Assembly (NCBI RefSeq): GCF_021341665.1
Contig: NZ_JAJTTH010000015.1
Location: 1-64,000, forward strand
Reading direction: 5' to 3'
Source: Pseudomonas sp. Au-Pse12
Lineage (GTDB): Bacteria > Pseudomonadota > Gammaproteobacteria > Pseudomonadales > Pseudomonadaceae
Length of the DNA stretch: 64,000 nucleotides
Shown here: one piece after another, positions 44,415 to 53,682 of the stretch
Layout: the number at the start of each line of letters is the position of its first letter
Position numbering within the stretch: the first letter of the stretch is position 1
The notes under the pieces: generated by a model
Databases searched by the model: none
What the model was told of the DNA's origin: nothing
Seen by the model: the letters and a program-made list of their open reading frames with translations, nothing else
Translations under genes and position numbers: made by a program

Positions 44415-46376
44415 TCAGACGCGGAAGGCCTGCACCGCGGTATGCAGTTGGCCGCCCAGGTCCAGCAGGTTTTCGCCCTGGGCCCGGCCTTTGCCGATGC
44501 GCAGCAGGTTGTCGCCACCCAGCTGATGAATGCGTTCGCTGTGGTCGCGGATCTCGCTGACCGCGCCGCTCTGCTGGGCGGTGACGTCGGCAATTCGCAC
44601 CGCGGTATCGGCAATGGTCTGGATCGCCCCGACGATTTCGTCCAGCGCACCGTCGGCCGCCTGGGCTTGGCCGGCGGTGGCCTCGGCGTGCTCGACCTGG
44701 GCGCGCATGCCTTGTACCGATTGTTGCGCGGCCGTCTGCAGGCCGGCGATCAGGGTCTGGATTTCCGCTGTGGCGCCGGCGGTACGCTGGGCCAGGGAGC
44801 GCACCTCTTCGGCGACCACGGCAAAGCCGCGGCCCATTTCCCCGGCGCGGGCGGCTTCGATGGCGGCATTGAGGGCCAGCAGGTTGGTCTGGTCGGCAAT
44901 CGAGCGAATCACCGTCAGCACGCCGCCGATGGTGGCGGATTCTTGCGCCAGGTGCTCGATCATCTGCGCGTTGCCCTGGACTTCCCCTACAAGCGCATGC
45001 AGCCCGGTCAGGCTCAGGCCGATGACTTTCTGCCCCTGCTGCACCGCGAGGCCAGCACTGCGGCTGGCATCGGCAGCCTGGCTGGCATCGCCGGCGACCT
45101 GCTGGATGGTGGCTTCCAGTTCGCCCAGCGCATCGCGAATCTGCGCGGTGTCGCCGGCCTGGCGTTCGGCCCCGCTGTGCAGGCCGCTGCTGAGGTCGGC
45201 GAGGGCGCGGCTGCTACCGGCCACTTGCTCGGCGTTTTGGCGAATGGTGCCCACCAGGTCCACCAGATAGGCGCGCAGACGGTTCAGGGATTCTTCGATG
45301 GCGTGCAGTTCGTGGTTGGTCTTGCCCAGCTGGATCGGCCGGCTGAAGTCGCCTTCGGCCCAGATCGACAGCGCCGGGGCAAGGTTGGTCAGGACCCGGG
45401 CCAGCTTGCGTTGCAAGGTGTCGATCACCAGGGCAATCAGCAGGATCAGGCCGATCATCAGCCCCTGCATCACGCGCACTTCGCCCTGGATCTGCCCGTG
45501 TTGGGCGCGCACCGCCGGTTCCAGCTCGGCGATGGCCTGGCGCACGGCGGTGATCTTCAGCAGGGTGGCGGCGCTCAGGTCGGCGCGTTTCTGGATCTGT
45601 TCGCGGGTGCGCTCAAGTTCCGCCGGGTAGCGGCTGAGCAGGCTGTTGAGCTCGCGCTTGAAACCGATGCCGGCATCTTCGGCGGCGCTCTTCTGGGTAT
45701 TTTCCAGGCCCATCATGGCGGCGAAATCATCGGTGCCGGATTCGCTGCTGGCGGCCACGCCTAATAAAGGCAGGGCTTCAAGCTGGTCGGCCTGGGCCCG
45801 GATGTTGTTCACCTCGCGTTCGACATCGGCGGCCAGTTCGCTGCGGCCGCTGCTCACCAGCTTGTCCCGGGCCAGGGACAATTTGCCCAGGTGTTGCGCG
45901 GCGCTAAGCAACAGCGGCAGGTAGTGGGCCGCGTTCGGGTTCTGGGCCCCGCTGGCGTATTGGCTGAGTTGTTCCAGGTTGGCGCCCAGTTCCCGCTCGG
46001 CCTGCAACAGCAGCGCCTGAGGATCGCCTGCCAGTTTGCCGGCCGCCAGCAGGTCGCTCTTGCTGAAGTCGTCGAGGCTGGCCAGGCTCGGGCGCAGGCT
46101 TTGCGCCAGCGGCGGCGGCAGTTCGCCGAGCTCGCCCTGCAGGGCTTCCAGGGCCTGGGTCGCGCCGCTCAGGCGCAGGGCATCGCCGCTGGCCAGATAG
46201 TCTTCGATGTTGCGCGCCACTTGGTTTTGAAACTGCTGGGACAGCCCCAGGTAACGCTCCATTAATAGATAGGGGCGTTCCAGGGCCCGTTGCGACCACC
46301 ACAGTGTTGCCCCCAGGGCGAGGCAAACGGCAACGAGCAGCAGGGTATTGAGATTGGTCAGCAGCTTCAGGCGCAT
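44415..46376 (-). CDS. Methyl-accepting chemotaxis protein, CtpL-like
   Basis: A 653-residue chemoreceptor: N-terminal helix LLLVAVCLALGATLWW, a long periplasmic helical sensor of about 275 residues, a second helix GLMIGLILLIALVIDTL near 310-330, a HAMP-like stretch and a cytoplasmic signalling domain. The hairpin tip is IRSIADQTNLLALNAAIEAA followed by RAGEMGRGFAVVAEEVRSLA. Its place beside a GGDEF regulator and aroQ corresponds to P. aeruginosa CtpL (PA4844, from memory), linked to phosphate taxis. The ligand here is not shown by the sequence. Confidence 0.9.
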   Translation of the reverse strand: MRLKLLTNLNTLLLVAVCLALGATLWWSQRALERPYLLMERYLGLSQQFQNQVARNIEDYLASGDALRLSGATQALEALQGELGELPPPLAQSLRPSLASLDDFSKSDLLAAGKLAGDPQALLLQAERELGANLEQLSQYASGAQNPNAAHYLPLLLSAAQHLGKLSLARDKLVSSGRSELAADVEREVNNIRAQADQLEALPLLGVAASSESGTDDFAAMMGLENTQKSAAEDAGIGFKRELNSLLSRYPAELERTREQIQKRADLSAATLLKITAVRQAIAELEPAVRAQHGQIQGEVRVMQGLMIGLILLIALVIDTLQRKLARVLTNLAPALSIWAEGDFSRPIQLGKTNHELHAIEESLNRLRAYLVDLVGTIRQNAEQVAGSSRALADLSSGLHSGAERQAGDTAQIRDALGELEATIQQVAGDASQAADASRSAGLAVQQGQKVIGLSLTGLHALVGEVQGNAQMIEHLAQESATIGGVLTVIRSIADQTNLLALNAAIEAARAGEMGRGFAVVAEEVRSLAQRTAGATAEIQTLIAGLQTAAQQSVQGMRAQVEHAEATAGQAQAADGALDEIVGAIQTIADTAVRIADVTAQQSGAVSEIRDHSERIHQLGGDNLLRIGKGRAQGENLLDLGGQLHTAVQAFRV

Positions 46377-46429
46377 CAGGGCTCTACCAACGGCGAAAAT
46401 GGTAAGCGCCTGAATTTATTGCGTTTGTA

Positions 46430-48100
46430 TTACAAGGTTATGACCGAATCAGTGGATTCGGATGAAAAGGTGGCACTTTGACTTGATTGCCGCGCGGCCT
46501 GCACCCGGTTGCGGCCGCCGTGCTTGGCGCGGTACAGCGCTTCGTCGGCCTGGCTGGCCATCATCAAGCTGTCGGAGTCTTCCTGCATCTCCACCACTCC
46601 GGCGCTGAAGGTGCACCACAGGTCCTGGGGCTGGGCCGGGTAGTGGATCTCGGCAAAGCGCTGGCGGATTTCGTCGAGCACCTTGCAGGCGGCGTCCTGG
46701 TCGGTGTCGGGCATGACGATGGCGAATTCCTCGCCGCCGTAGCGGCCGATGAAGTCGGTCTTGCGCAGGCGCTGCTTGAGAAACAGCGCCAGGCTCTTGA
46801 TCACCCGGTCGCCCATGGGGTGGCCGTGGCTGTCGTTGACCCGCTTGAAGTGGTCGATATCGAGCATGGCGAAGCTCAGCGGCTTGTTTTCGCGGCGGGC
46901 GCGGAAGCTACAGTCTTCCAGCAATTGCAGGATATGGGTGTGGTTGTACAGGCCGGTAAGGCTGTCGCGGACCATCCGCGCCTTGAGGTTGCGGGCGCGG
47001 GCCGCGCGGTTGCGCACGGTGGTGATCAGGTGCCGCGGCTTGATCGGCTTGGTCAGGAAGTCGTCACCGCCTTCGCTCATCGCGTCCAGCTGCTTGTCCA
47101 GGTCGTCCTCGGCGGACAGGTAGATGATCGGCACGCTGACGTAGCGGTCGTTGTGGCGGATCACCTTGGCCAGCTCGGTGCCGGTGCAGGCCGGCATGTA
47201 CATGTCGAGGATGATCAGGTCCGGCTGGAAGTCCGCCAGCTCGGCCATGGCCTGGATCGGCTCGATCAGGGTGCGGGTGACGATGCCGGCGCTGTTGAGC
47301 AGGCGCTCGGTGTGCAACGCCTGGGCCCGGGAGTCGTCGATGATCAGCACTTTATAGGGTTCGTACTGGGCGACGCAGGTCAGCACTTCGATCTTTTCCA
47401 GCAGGCTGGAGGCTTCCAGGGTGCCGGTGAGGAACTCCTGGCCGCCGGCGCGCACGGCGGCCAGGCGGGTAGGGGTATCGGTTTCATGCAGGCTGAAGAA
47501 CAGCAACGGGAGTTTCTGCTCCAGGCCGACCTGGGCCTCGGCGGCCAGGGTCAGGCCCATGCCGGCACCGCAGAAGTCGACATCGATGACGATGGCCGCT
47601 GGCAGGCGTTCGACCATGGATGAGCGAAAGGCCGCAATGCTGTCCAGGGACTGGGCGCTGAGGCCAAAGAATTCCAGCTGCTTGGCCAGGCGCTCGGCGC
47701 GGTCGTGATCCTGCAGCATCACGTAGATCGGTTTGCGCAACGGTGGCAGGAAGGTTTGTTCCAGCTGGTCGCCGTGGCGCAGGCCGGTGCGCGACAGGCG
47801 TTGCATCAGGCGGTTGAGATCGGTGATCAGGGTGCTGCTCAGGCGACCGCGGTTGGCATCCACGGCTTCCAGGGATTGGCTGATGCTGCGGGCCAGTTGC
47901 GTGTGTTCGGGCTGCTCGAAGCGTTCGGCGAACCGCAGCAGGCGCAGGTTGGCTTCGCACAGCTCCGACATGTCGGTGGTGGACCATTCGCTGCGTTGCA
48001 GACGCTGCCATATCTCAAGAATCTGACGTGCCTGATGAATTACCCGCTGGGCAAAGTGGTGCTTGAGGCGCTCACGGCTGGGGTCTTCTGGCTCGGTCAT
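46430..48100 (-). CDS. gcbA: GcbA-type response regulator diguanylate cyclase
   Basis: A 556-residue soluble protein: N-terminal helical HPt-like region (about 1-120), a degenerate receiver (about 125-240), an intact receiver with LIIDDSRAQ and phospho-acceptor Asp in LIILDMYMPACTG (about 250-365), then a GGDEF domain with active site RYGGEEFAIVMPD. The inhibitory I-site RKTD stands five residues before GGEEF, so product inhibition is likely. Name and role (promoting early attachment in P. fluorescens) follow from architecture and position. It makes cyclic di-GMP. Confidence 0.85.
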   Translation of the reverse strand: MTEPEDPSRERLKHHFAQRVIHQARQILEIWQRLQRSEWSTTDMSELCEANLRLLRFAERFEQPEHTQLARSISQSLEAVDANRGRLSSTLITDLNRLMQRLSRTGLRHGDQLEQTFLPPLRKPIYVMLQDHDRAERLAKQLEFFGLSAQSLDSIAAFRSSMVERLPAAIVIDVDFCGAGMGLTLAAEAQVGLEQKLPLLFFSLHETDTPTRLAAVRAGGQEFLTGTLEASSLLEKIEVLTCVAQYEPYKVLIIDDSRAQALHTERLLNSAGIVTRTLIEPIQAMAELADFQPDLIILDMYMPACTGTELAKVIRHNDRYVSVPIIYLSAEDDLDKQLDAMSEGGDDFLTKPIKPRHLITTVRNRAARARNLKARMVRDSLTGLYNHTHILQLLEDCSFRARRENKPLSFAMLDIDHFKRVNDSHGHPMGDRVIKSLALFLKQRLRKTDFIGRYGGEEFAIVMPDTDQDAACKVLDEIRQRFAEIHYPAQPQDLWCTFSAGVVEMQEDSDSLMMASQADEALYRAKHGGRNRVQAARQSSQSATFSSESTDSVITL

Positions 48101-48388
48101 ATCCTGACTACTAGTTAGGGTGCATGCTGAGATCGACTGGTGGCTCTATGCTAGCACCACTTTTGCGTCCCATGAGTGTCGTACGTCAATAATGTGCAAA
48201 GCGACGTTATTCAGTTCCTGACTGACTGGTCGCATAGGTTCTGGACTGTGCTTCATTTATAGTGACCGACTGATTCGCAATCATTGCGCGACGCGCATTT
48301 GCCGGAAGATTTAACCCGTCAAGGCAAGGCACGATGGAGTAGGGTTGTGGTCGAACCGATGAACCCAAGTGATTGAAAGGACATAGCC
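48101..48388. promoter_or_regulatory. Divergent promoter region gcbA / DUF2333
   Basis: A 288-base region serving two divergent genes. It holds the 14-base string GTGACCGACTGATT at 48262-48275, identical to one upstream of aroQ and in the same orientation relative to the leftward gene. ATTTATAGT just before it on the plus strand could be a -10 for the DUF2333 gene. No terminator or small ORF stands out. Confidence 0.45.
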
Positions 48389-49456
48389 ATGCTGGATTGG
48401 AAGAATCGCGCGGGCAGCGCGCCGGATCGTGCTGCCCAACCCAAGTCGGCGACACGCAGCTATTTCGGTGGCCTGCTGTTCAGTCGAGCCCTGGCGACCT
48501 TGCTGGGTCTGTATCTGTTGGTGACCGGTGCCCTGGGTTGGTACTGGAGCCAGGAGCCGGCGCTGTTCCCGGTCCAGCAGAACGCCCAGATCGCCGCCGA
48601 GAAGGAAGGCCGGCAAATGGTGGTGGGCTACACCACGGTGGAAACCCTCAAGACCGTGGCCGGCACCTTGCTCGACAAACCGGGTGGCTATATCTCCAAC
48701 GACCGTTTTCCGCCAGGCCTGTGGATGGACAACATGCCGAGCTGGGAATACGGCGTGCTGGTCCAGGTCCGCGACCTGACTCGCGCCCTGCGCAAGGACT
48801 TCGCCCGTTCCCAGTCGCAGTCCGCCGAGGACGCCGACCTGGCCAAGGCCGAGCCGCGCTTCAACTTCGACAACAAGAGCTGGGTGCTGCCGTCCAGCGA
48901 GTCGGAATATCAGGACGGCATCAACTCCCTGAGCCGCTATCAGGCACGCCTGTCCGATCCGAACCAGAAGACCGCGCAGTTCTATGCCCGTGCCGACAAC
49001 CTGAACAACTGGCTGGGTGATGTCGGCACGCGCCTGGGTTCGCTGTCCCAGCGCCTGTCGGCCAGCGTTGGCCGGGTCAAGCTCAACACCGCCCTGAAAA
49101 CCGAAGTGGTCGCTCCCGGCCAGGTGCCTCAGGTCGATGAAGAGCTTGAGGAAACCCCATGGATGCAGATCGACAACGTGTTCTACGAAGCCCGTGGCCA
49201 GGCCTGGGCGCTGTCGCACCTGTTGCGGGCCATCGAGGTGGACTTCGCCGACGTGCTGGCGAAGAAGAATGCCACCGTCAGCGTGCGCCAGATCATTCGC
49301 GAGCTGGAAGCTTCCCAGGAGCCGGTCTGGAGCCCGATGATCCTCAACGGCAGCGGCTTCGGCGTGCTGGCCAACCACTCGCTGGTGATGGCCAACTACA
49401 TTTCCCGGGCCAACGCGGCGGTCATCGACTTGCGTCAACTGCTCAATCAAGGCTGA
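48389..49456 (+). CDS. DUF2333 family membrane-anchored protein
   Basis: A 355-residue protein with one N-terminal membrane helix (RALATLLGLYLLVTGALGWY) and a periplasmic, mostly helical remainder. The segments ETLKTVAGTLLDKPGGYISN and PGLWMDNMPSWEYGVLVQVR are typical of DUF2333, which is conserved in gamma-proteobacteria without known function. It is four bases from the NUDIX gene. Confidence 0.92.
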   Translation: MLDWKNRAGSAPDRAAQPKSATRSYFGGLLFSRALATLLGLYLLVTGALGWYWSQEPALFPVQQNAQIAAEKEGRQMVVGYTTVETLKTVAGTLLDKPGGYISNDRFPPGLWMDNMPSWEYGVLVQVRDLTRALRKDFARSQSQSAEDADLAKAEPRFNFDNKSWVLPSSESEYQDGINSLSRYQARLSDPNQKTAQFYARADNLNNWLGDVGTRLGSLSQRLSASVGRVKLNTALKTEVVAPGQVPQVDEELEETPWMQIDNVFYEARGQAWALSHLLRAIEVDFADVLAKKNATVSVRQIIRELEASQEPVWSPMILNGSGFGVLANHSLVMANYISRANAAVIDLRQLLNQG

Positions 49457-49459
49457 TCC

Positions 49460-49996
49460 ATGGTCGCAACCGATAAAGAGGCGGCGCACCGCGCCGCCTC
49501 CGACGCTGAACAGATTGCCTGGGTCGATGGCGAAGACCAGTTGCTGGGGGCCATGGTCCGTTCCGAGCTGCGCGAGCGCGGCCTGATCGGGCGAGGCACC
49601 TACATCATGCTGTTCAATTCCGCCGGTGAGCTGTGCGTGCACCGGCGCACCTTGAGCAAAGCCATCTACCCGGGTTATTGGGACGTTGCCGCCGGCGGCA
49701 TGGTCCTGGCGACTGAAAGCTATGCCGAGTCCGCCGCCCGGGAACTGGAAGAGGAGTTGGGGGTGAGCGGCGTCGAACTGACCGCTCACGATCACTTCTT
49801 TTTCGAGGACACCGGCAACCGCCTCTGGTGTTCGGCGTTCAGTGCCGTATGGGATGGCCCGCTGCGCCTGCAGCCGGAAGAAGTCCTCGAAGCACGCTTC
49901 ATTCCGCTGGATCAGGTGCTCCAGGAAATCCACCAAAAGCCCTATTGCCCGGACTCGCTGGCCGCCTTGCAACGCTATCTGGCGCGACGTCGTTAA
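49460..49996 (+). CDS. NUDIX hydrolase
   Basis: A 178-residue YfcD-like NUDIX protein. The NUDIX box is GGMVLATESYAESAARELEE followed by ELGV, matching GX5EX7REXXEEXG. Preceding motifs LCVHRRTLSKAIYPGYWDVA match the isopentenyl-diphosphate-isomerase-like subgroup. The substrate is not predictable. It starts three bases after the DUF2333 stop and is probably co-transcribed. Confidence 0.92.
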   Translation: MVATDKEAAHRAASDAEQIAWVDGEDQLLGAMVRSELRERGLIGRGTYIMLFNSAGELCVHRRTLSKAIYPGYWDVAAGGMVLATESYAESAARELEEELGVSGVELTAHDHFFFEDTGNRLWCSAFSAVWDGPLRLQPEEVLEARFIPLDQVLQEIHQKPYCPDSLAALQRYLARRR

Positions 49997-50180
49997 AGTT
50001 GCATAAATTGACGCTGATTGGCTCTTAGCAACCGGGCTTTTTGCCGTTACACTGCGCGACTTTTCAAGCTGAACCGGGCTACCCCGGTTCAGTAGCGCTG
50101 CCCCTGCCTGAGTGGGGCTTCGCGGTCGATGGCACCGCCATGTGCTTCGACCAGTCTTTGTCCTCCCAAGAGGATTGCCG

Positions 50181-50552
50181 GTGGCCAAAAAAGCCGCATC
50201 CTTCGCCGCCCTTGGTGGCCTGGTGTTTTCCACCGACGCAGGTCGACATTGCCCGGACTGTAGCCAGCCGGTGGCCGCCTGTATCTGCAAACAAACCGTG
50301 ATTCCGGCCGGCGACGGCATTGCTCGCGTGCGTCGCGAAAGCAAGGGCCGTGGCGGCAAGACGGTGACCACCATCACCGGCGTGCCCCTGGCCGAAGACG
50401 CCCTCAAGGAACTGGCGACCACCTTGAAGAAACGCTGTGGCACCGGTGGCGCCCTGAAAGACGGCGTCATTGAAATCCAGGGCGACCATGTCGAGCTACT
50501 CTTGGCTGAACTGGCCAAGCACGGTTTCAAGGCGAAGAAGTCCGGCGGCTAG
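50181..50552 (+). CDS. yciH: SUI1/YciH-family translation factor
   Basis: A 123-residue YciH/eIF1-like protein. The N-terminus carries CPDCSQPVAACIC, and the SUI1 fold follows with RRESKGRGGKTVTTITG, CGTGGALKDGVIEIQGDH and KHGFKAKKSGG. The start is GTG at 50181 with AGAGGA seven bases upstream; the open frame beginning at 50112 lacks such a site and adds an Arg-rich non-conserved leader. Confidence 0.93.
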   Translation: MAKKAASFAALGGLVFSTDAGRHCPDCSQPVAACICKQTVIPAGDGIARVRRESKGRGGKTVTTITGVPLAEDALKELATTLKKRCGTGGALKDGVIEIQGDHVELLLAELAKHGFKAKKSGG

Positions 50553-50556
50553 CAGC

Positions 50557-50635
50557 CTCTGTGAAAACCACCTGTGACTGGACCCTGTCTTGACTCGCTC
50601 AGGACGCCAGCGTCGTCTCCATGGTTTTCACAGAG
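50557..50635. repeat. Long inverted repeat between yciH and speA
   Basis: Arms CTCTGTGAAAACCA (50557-50570) and TGGTTTTCACAGAG (50622-50635) are perfect inverted copies 51 bases apart. The interior contains GACGCCAGCGTCGTC, which can fold further. It begins five bases after the yciH stop. Possible roles are a terminator-like 3' structure, a short mobile repeat, or a structured RNA; T/A runs in the arms are too short for a classic terminator. Confidence 0.6.
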
Positions 50636-50774
50636 CCTGTTCATGAACGGTTTCTAAACTCGGCACTGTGGGCGCGGTCTATTGCGCTTGCAGGCTAATC
50701 GTCATTTTCATTCTTTAGACTGCGCCAGCCCTGGAGTGGGGCGGCGCTCTATGACTTCTTTATAGGGGACTTCG

Positions 50775-52688
50775 ATGTCCGTACGACGCACACGTAAAGA
50801 CGATGGCAGCCAATGGACAGTTGCGGACAGCCGCAGTGTCTACGGAATTCGCCATTGGGGGGCCGGGTATTTCGCGATCAATGACGCCGGTCGCGTCGAA
50901 GTTCGTCCGAACGGCCCGAGCAGTTTGCCCATCGATCTGTTCGAGCAGGTCGAGGAGCTGCGCAAGAGCGGTTTGTCCCTGCCTTTGCTGGTGCGCTTCC
51001 CGGACATCCTCCAGGACCGCGTGCGCCAGCTGACCGGCGCTTTCGACGCCAACATCGGGCGCCTGGAATACCAGAGCAAGTACACCGCGCTGTACCCGAT
51101 CAAGGTCAACCAGCAGGAAGCGGTGATCGAGAACATCATCGCCACCCAGAACGTCTCCATCGGCCTGGAAGCCGGTTCCAAGCCGGAGCTGCTGGCGGTC
51201 CTGGCCCTGGCGCCGAAGGGCGGCACCATCGTCTGCAACGGCTACAAGGACCGTGAGTTCATCCGCCTGGCGCTGATGGGCCAGAAGCTCGGCCACAACG
51301 TGTTCATCGTGATCGAGAAAGAATCCGAGGTGGGCCTGGTGATCGAGGAAGCCGCCTCGCTCAAGGTCAAGCCACAGGTCGGCCTGCGGGTGCGCCTGTC
51401 GTCCCTGGCATCGAGCAAGTGGGCCGACACCGGCGGTGAAAAGTCCAAGTTCGGCCTGTCGGCGGCGCAACTGCTGTCGGTGGTGGAGCGCTTCCGCGCC
51501 GCCGGCCTGGACCAGGGTATCCGCCTGCTGCACTTCCACATGGGCTCGCAGATCGCCAACCTGGCGGACTACCAGCACGGTTTCAAGGAAGCCATCCGCT
51601 ACTACGGCGAACTGCGCAACCTCGGCTTGCCCGTGGATCACATCGACGTCGGTGGCGGCCTGGGCGTGGACTACGACGGCACCCACTCGCGCAACGCCAG
51701 CTCGATCAACTACGACATGGACGACTACGCCGGCGTGGTGGTGGGCATGCTCAAGGAATTCTGCGATGCGCAGAACCTGCCGCACCCGCACATCTTCTCC
51801 GAGAGCGGCCGTTCCCTGACCGCCCACCACGCCATGCTGGTGGTGCAGGTGACCGACGTCGAGAAGCACAACGACGACGTGCCGAAGATCGACAACAAGG
51901 AAGAGCTGCCGGAAACCGTGCAATGGCTGGTGGACCTGCTGGGCCCGACCGACATCGAGATGGTCACCGAAACCTACTGGCGCGCCACGCACTACATGAG
52001 TGACGTCGCTGCCCAGTATGCCGACGGCAAGCTGACCCTGGCCGAGAAAGCCCTGGCCGAGCAGTGCTACTTCGCCGTGTGCCGGCGCCTGCACAACTCG
52101 CTGAAGGCGCGCCAGCGTTCCCACCGCCAGGTGCTGGACGAACTCAACGACAAGCTGGCGGACAAGTACATCTGCAACTTCTCGGTGTTCCAGAGCCTGC
52201 CGGACACCTGGGCCATCGGCCAGGTGCTGCCGATTCTGCCGCTGCACCGTCTGGACGAAGAGCCGCTGCGTCGCGCGGTGCTGCAAGACCTGACCTGCGA
52301 CTCCGACGGCAAGATCAAGCAGTACGTCGACGAGCAGAGCATCGAGACCAGCCTGCCGGTGCACGGCCTCAACGAGGGCGAGGACTACCTGCTGGGGATC
52401 TTCCTGGTGGGCGCCTACCAGGAAATCCTCGGTGACATGCACAACCTGTTCGGCGACACCGACTCGGTGAACATCTACCAGCGGGCCAACGGCAGCGTGT
52501 ACCACGCCGGGATCGAGACCCACGACACCATCGAAGACATGCTGCGCTACGTGCACTTGTCGCCGGAGGAGTTGATGACTCACTACCGCGATAAAGTGGC
52601 CAGCGCCAAGATCAGCACCGCCGAGCGGACCCAGTTCCTCGACGCACTGCGCCTGGGCCTGACCCGTTCGTCCTACCTGTCGTCCTGA
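50775..52688 (+). CDS. speA: Biosynthetic arginine decarboxylase SpeA
   Basis: PLP enzyme converting arginine to agmatine for polyamine synthesis, 637 residues. The PLP lysine lies in ALYPIKVNQQEAVI. Other family motifs are LLHFHMGSQIANLAD, VDHIDVGGGLGVDYDG, IFSESGRSLTAHHAML and the C-terminal NEGEDYLLGIFLVGAYQEIL with NLFGDTDSVNI. A GGGG ribosome site lies just before ATG. It ends at a strong terminator. Confidence 0.98.
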   Translation: MSVRRTRKDDGSQWTVADSRSVYGIRHWGAGYFAINDAGRVEVRPNGPSSLPIDLFEQVEELRKSGLSLPLLVRFPDILQDRVRQLTGAFDANIGRLEYQSKYTALYPIKVNQQEAVIENIIATQNVSIGLEAGSKPELLAVLALAPKGGTIVCNGYKDREFIRLALMGQKLGHNVFIVIEKESEVGLVIEEAASLKVKPQVGLRVRLSSLASSKWADTGGEKSKFGLSAAQLLSVVERFRAAGLDQGIRLLHFHMGSQIANLADYQHGFKEAIRYYGELRNLGLPVDHIDVGGGLGVDYDGTHSRNASSINYDMDDYAGVVVGMLKEFCDAQNLPHPHIFSESGRSLTAHHAMLVVQVTDVEKHNDDVPKIDNKEELPETVQWLVDLLGPTDIEMVTETYWRATHYMSDVAAQYADGKLTLAEKALAEQCYFAVCRRLHNSLKARQRSHRQVLDELNDKLADKYICNFSVFQSLPDTWAIGQVLPILPLHRLDEEPLRRAVLQDLTCDSDGKIKQYVDEQSIETSLPVHGLNEGEDYLLGIFLVGAYQEILGDMHNLFGDTDSVNIYQRANGSVYHAGIETHDTIEDMLRYVHLSPEELMTHYRDKVASAKISTAERTQFLDALRLGLTRSSYLSS

Positions 52689-52708
52689 CAGTCAGCGCGA
52701 ACCGCGAA

Positions 52709-52736
52709 AACCCACCGCATGCGGTGGGTTTTTTTT
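52709..52736 (+). terminator. Intrinsic terminator of speA
   Basis: AACCCACCGC-AT-GCGGTGGGTT forms a perfect hairpin followed directly by a run of eight T residues. It lies 20 bases after the speA stop. Confidence 0.95.
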
Positions 52737-52806
52737 GCCTGCGGTTCAGCCATTGCAGCTAGCCTGAACACAGTTGTCCGTGGCGGGCGACATCAGGGAG
52801 ACGGCG

Positions 52807-53682
52807 ATGAGCAATACCCCACGCAGCGTTTGGCGGCTGTTGTTCGGTGGTCTGTTGATCGGCCTGCTGGCGGCCTGCTCGCCGCTCAAGGTGCTCAATT
52901 CCCTGACGCCCGGCAGCACCTTCATCAAGACCCGGGGCATTGCCTACGGCAGTGATCCGCGGCAGAAGCTCGATATCTACCAGCCGCGGCAGGCGGTTCG
53001 GGGGGCTCCGGTGGTGGTGTTCTTCTACGGCGGCAGCTGGAACAGCGGCTCGCGCAGCGACTACGACTTTGTCGGCGAGGCGCTGGCTTCCCGCGGCATG
53101 GTGGTGGTCATCGCGGACTACCGGCTGTATCCCCAGGTGCGCTATCCGGCATTTCTCGAAGACGGGGCCCGGGCCGTGGCCTGGACTCATGAGCACATCG
53201 GCGGATTTGGCGGCGCGACCCAGCGCCTGTACCTGATGGGCCACAGTTCCGGTGCCTACAACGCGGCGATGCTGGCCCTGGACTCGCGCTGGCTGGCGCA
53301 GGTCGGGCTGAGCCCGCGGATCATCAAGGGCTGGATCGGCCTGGCCGGGCCCTATGATTTCCTGCCCATTCGCAACACCGAGGTACGGCCGGTCTTTTTC
53401 TACCCCGACTCGCCGGCGGATTCGCAACCGATCAATCATGTCAGCCAGGGAGCGCCGCCGGCGCTGCTGATAGCCGCCAATCAAGACTCGCTGGTCAACC
53501 CGCAGCGCAACACCGGCGGCCTGGCCAACAAGTTGCGGGCCGCCGGGGTGCCGGTGCAGGAGTTCTACTTTGCCCGCCCCGGCCACGCGACTCTGCTGGC
53601 CGCCTTGTCCCGGCCGTTGCGCGGGCTGGCCCCGGTGCTGGAGCGGGTCAGCGGCTTTGTCGAAGCGTCGCCGGCTCAGTGA
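52807..53682 (+). CDS. Alpha/beta-hydrolase lipoprotein (esterase/lipase-like)
   Basis: A 291-residue alpha/beta hydrolase with a lipoprotein signal ending LLIGLLAACS, so the Cys is probably lipidated. The oxyanion region VVVFFYGGSWNSGSR, nucleophile elbow GHSSGAYN, a late Asp in AANQDSLVNP and His in ARPGHATLL make a complete triad of the BD-FAE/carboxylesterase kind. ATG at 52807 has GGGAG upstream; the GTG at 52774 is less likely. It overlaps the convergent MATE gene by seven bases. Substrate unknown. Confidence 0.87.
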   Translation: MSNTPRSVWRLLFGGLLIGLLAACSPLKVLNSLTPGSTFIKTRGIAYGSDPRQKLDIYQPRQAVRGAPVVVFFYGGSWNSGSRSDYDFVGEALASRGMVVVIADYRLYPQVRYPAFLEDGARAVAWTHEHIGGFGGATQRLYLMGHSSGAYNAAMLALDSRWLAQVGLSPRIIKGWIGLAGPYDFLPIRNTEVRPVFFYPDSPADSQPINHVSQGAPPALLIAANQDSLVNPQRNTGGLANKLRAAGVPVQEFYFARPGHATLLAALSRPLRGLAPVLERVSGFVEASPAQ

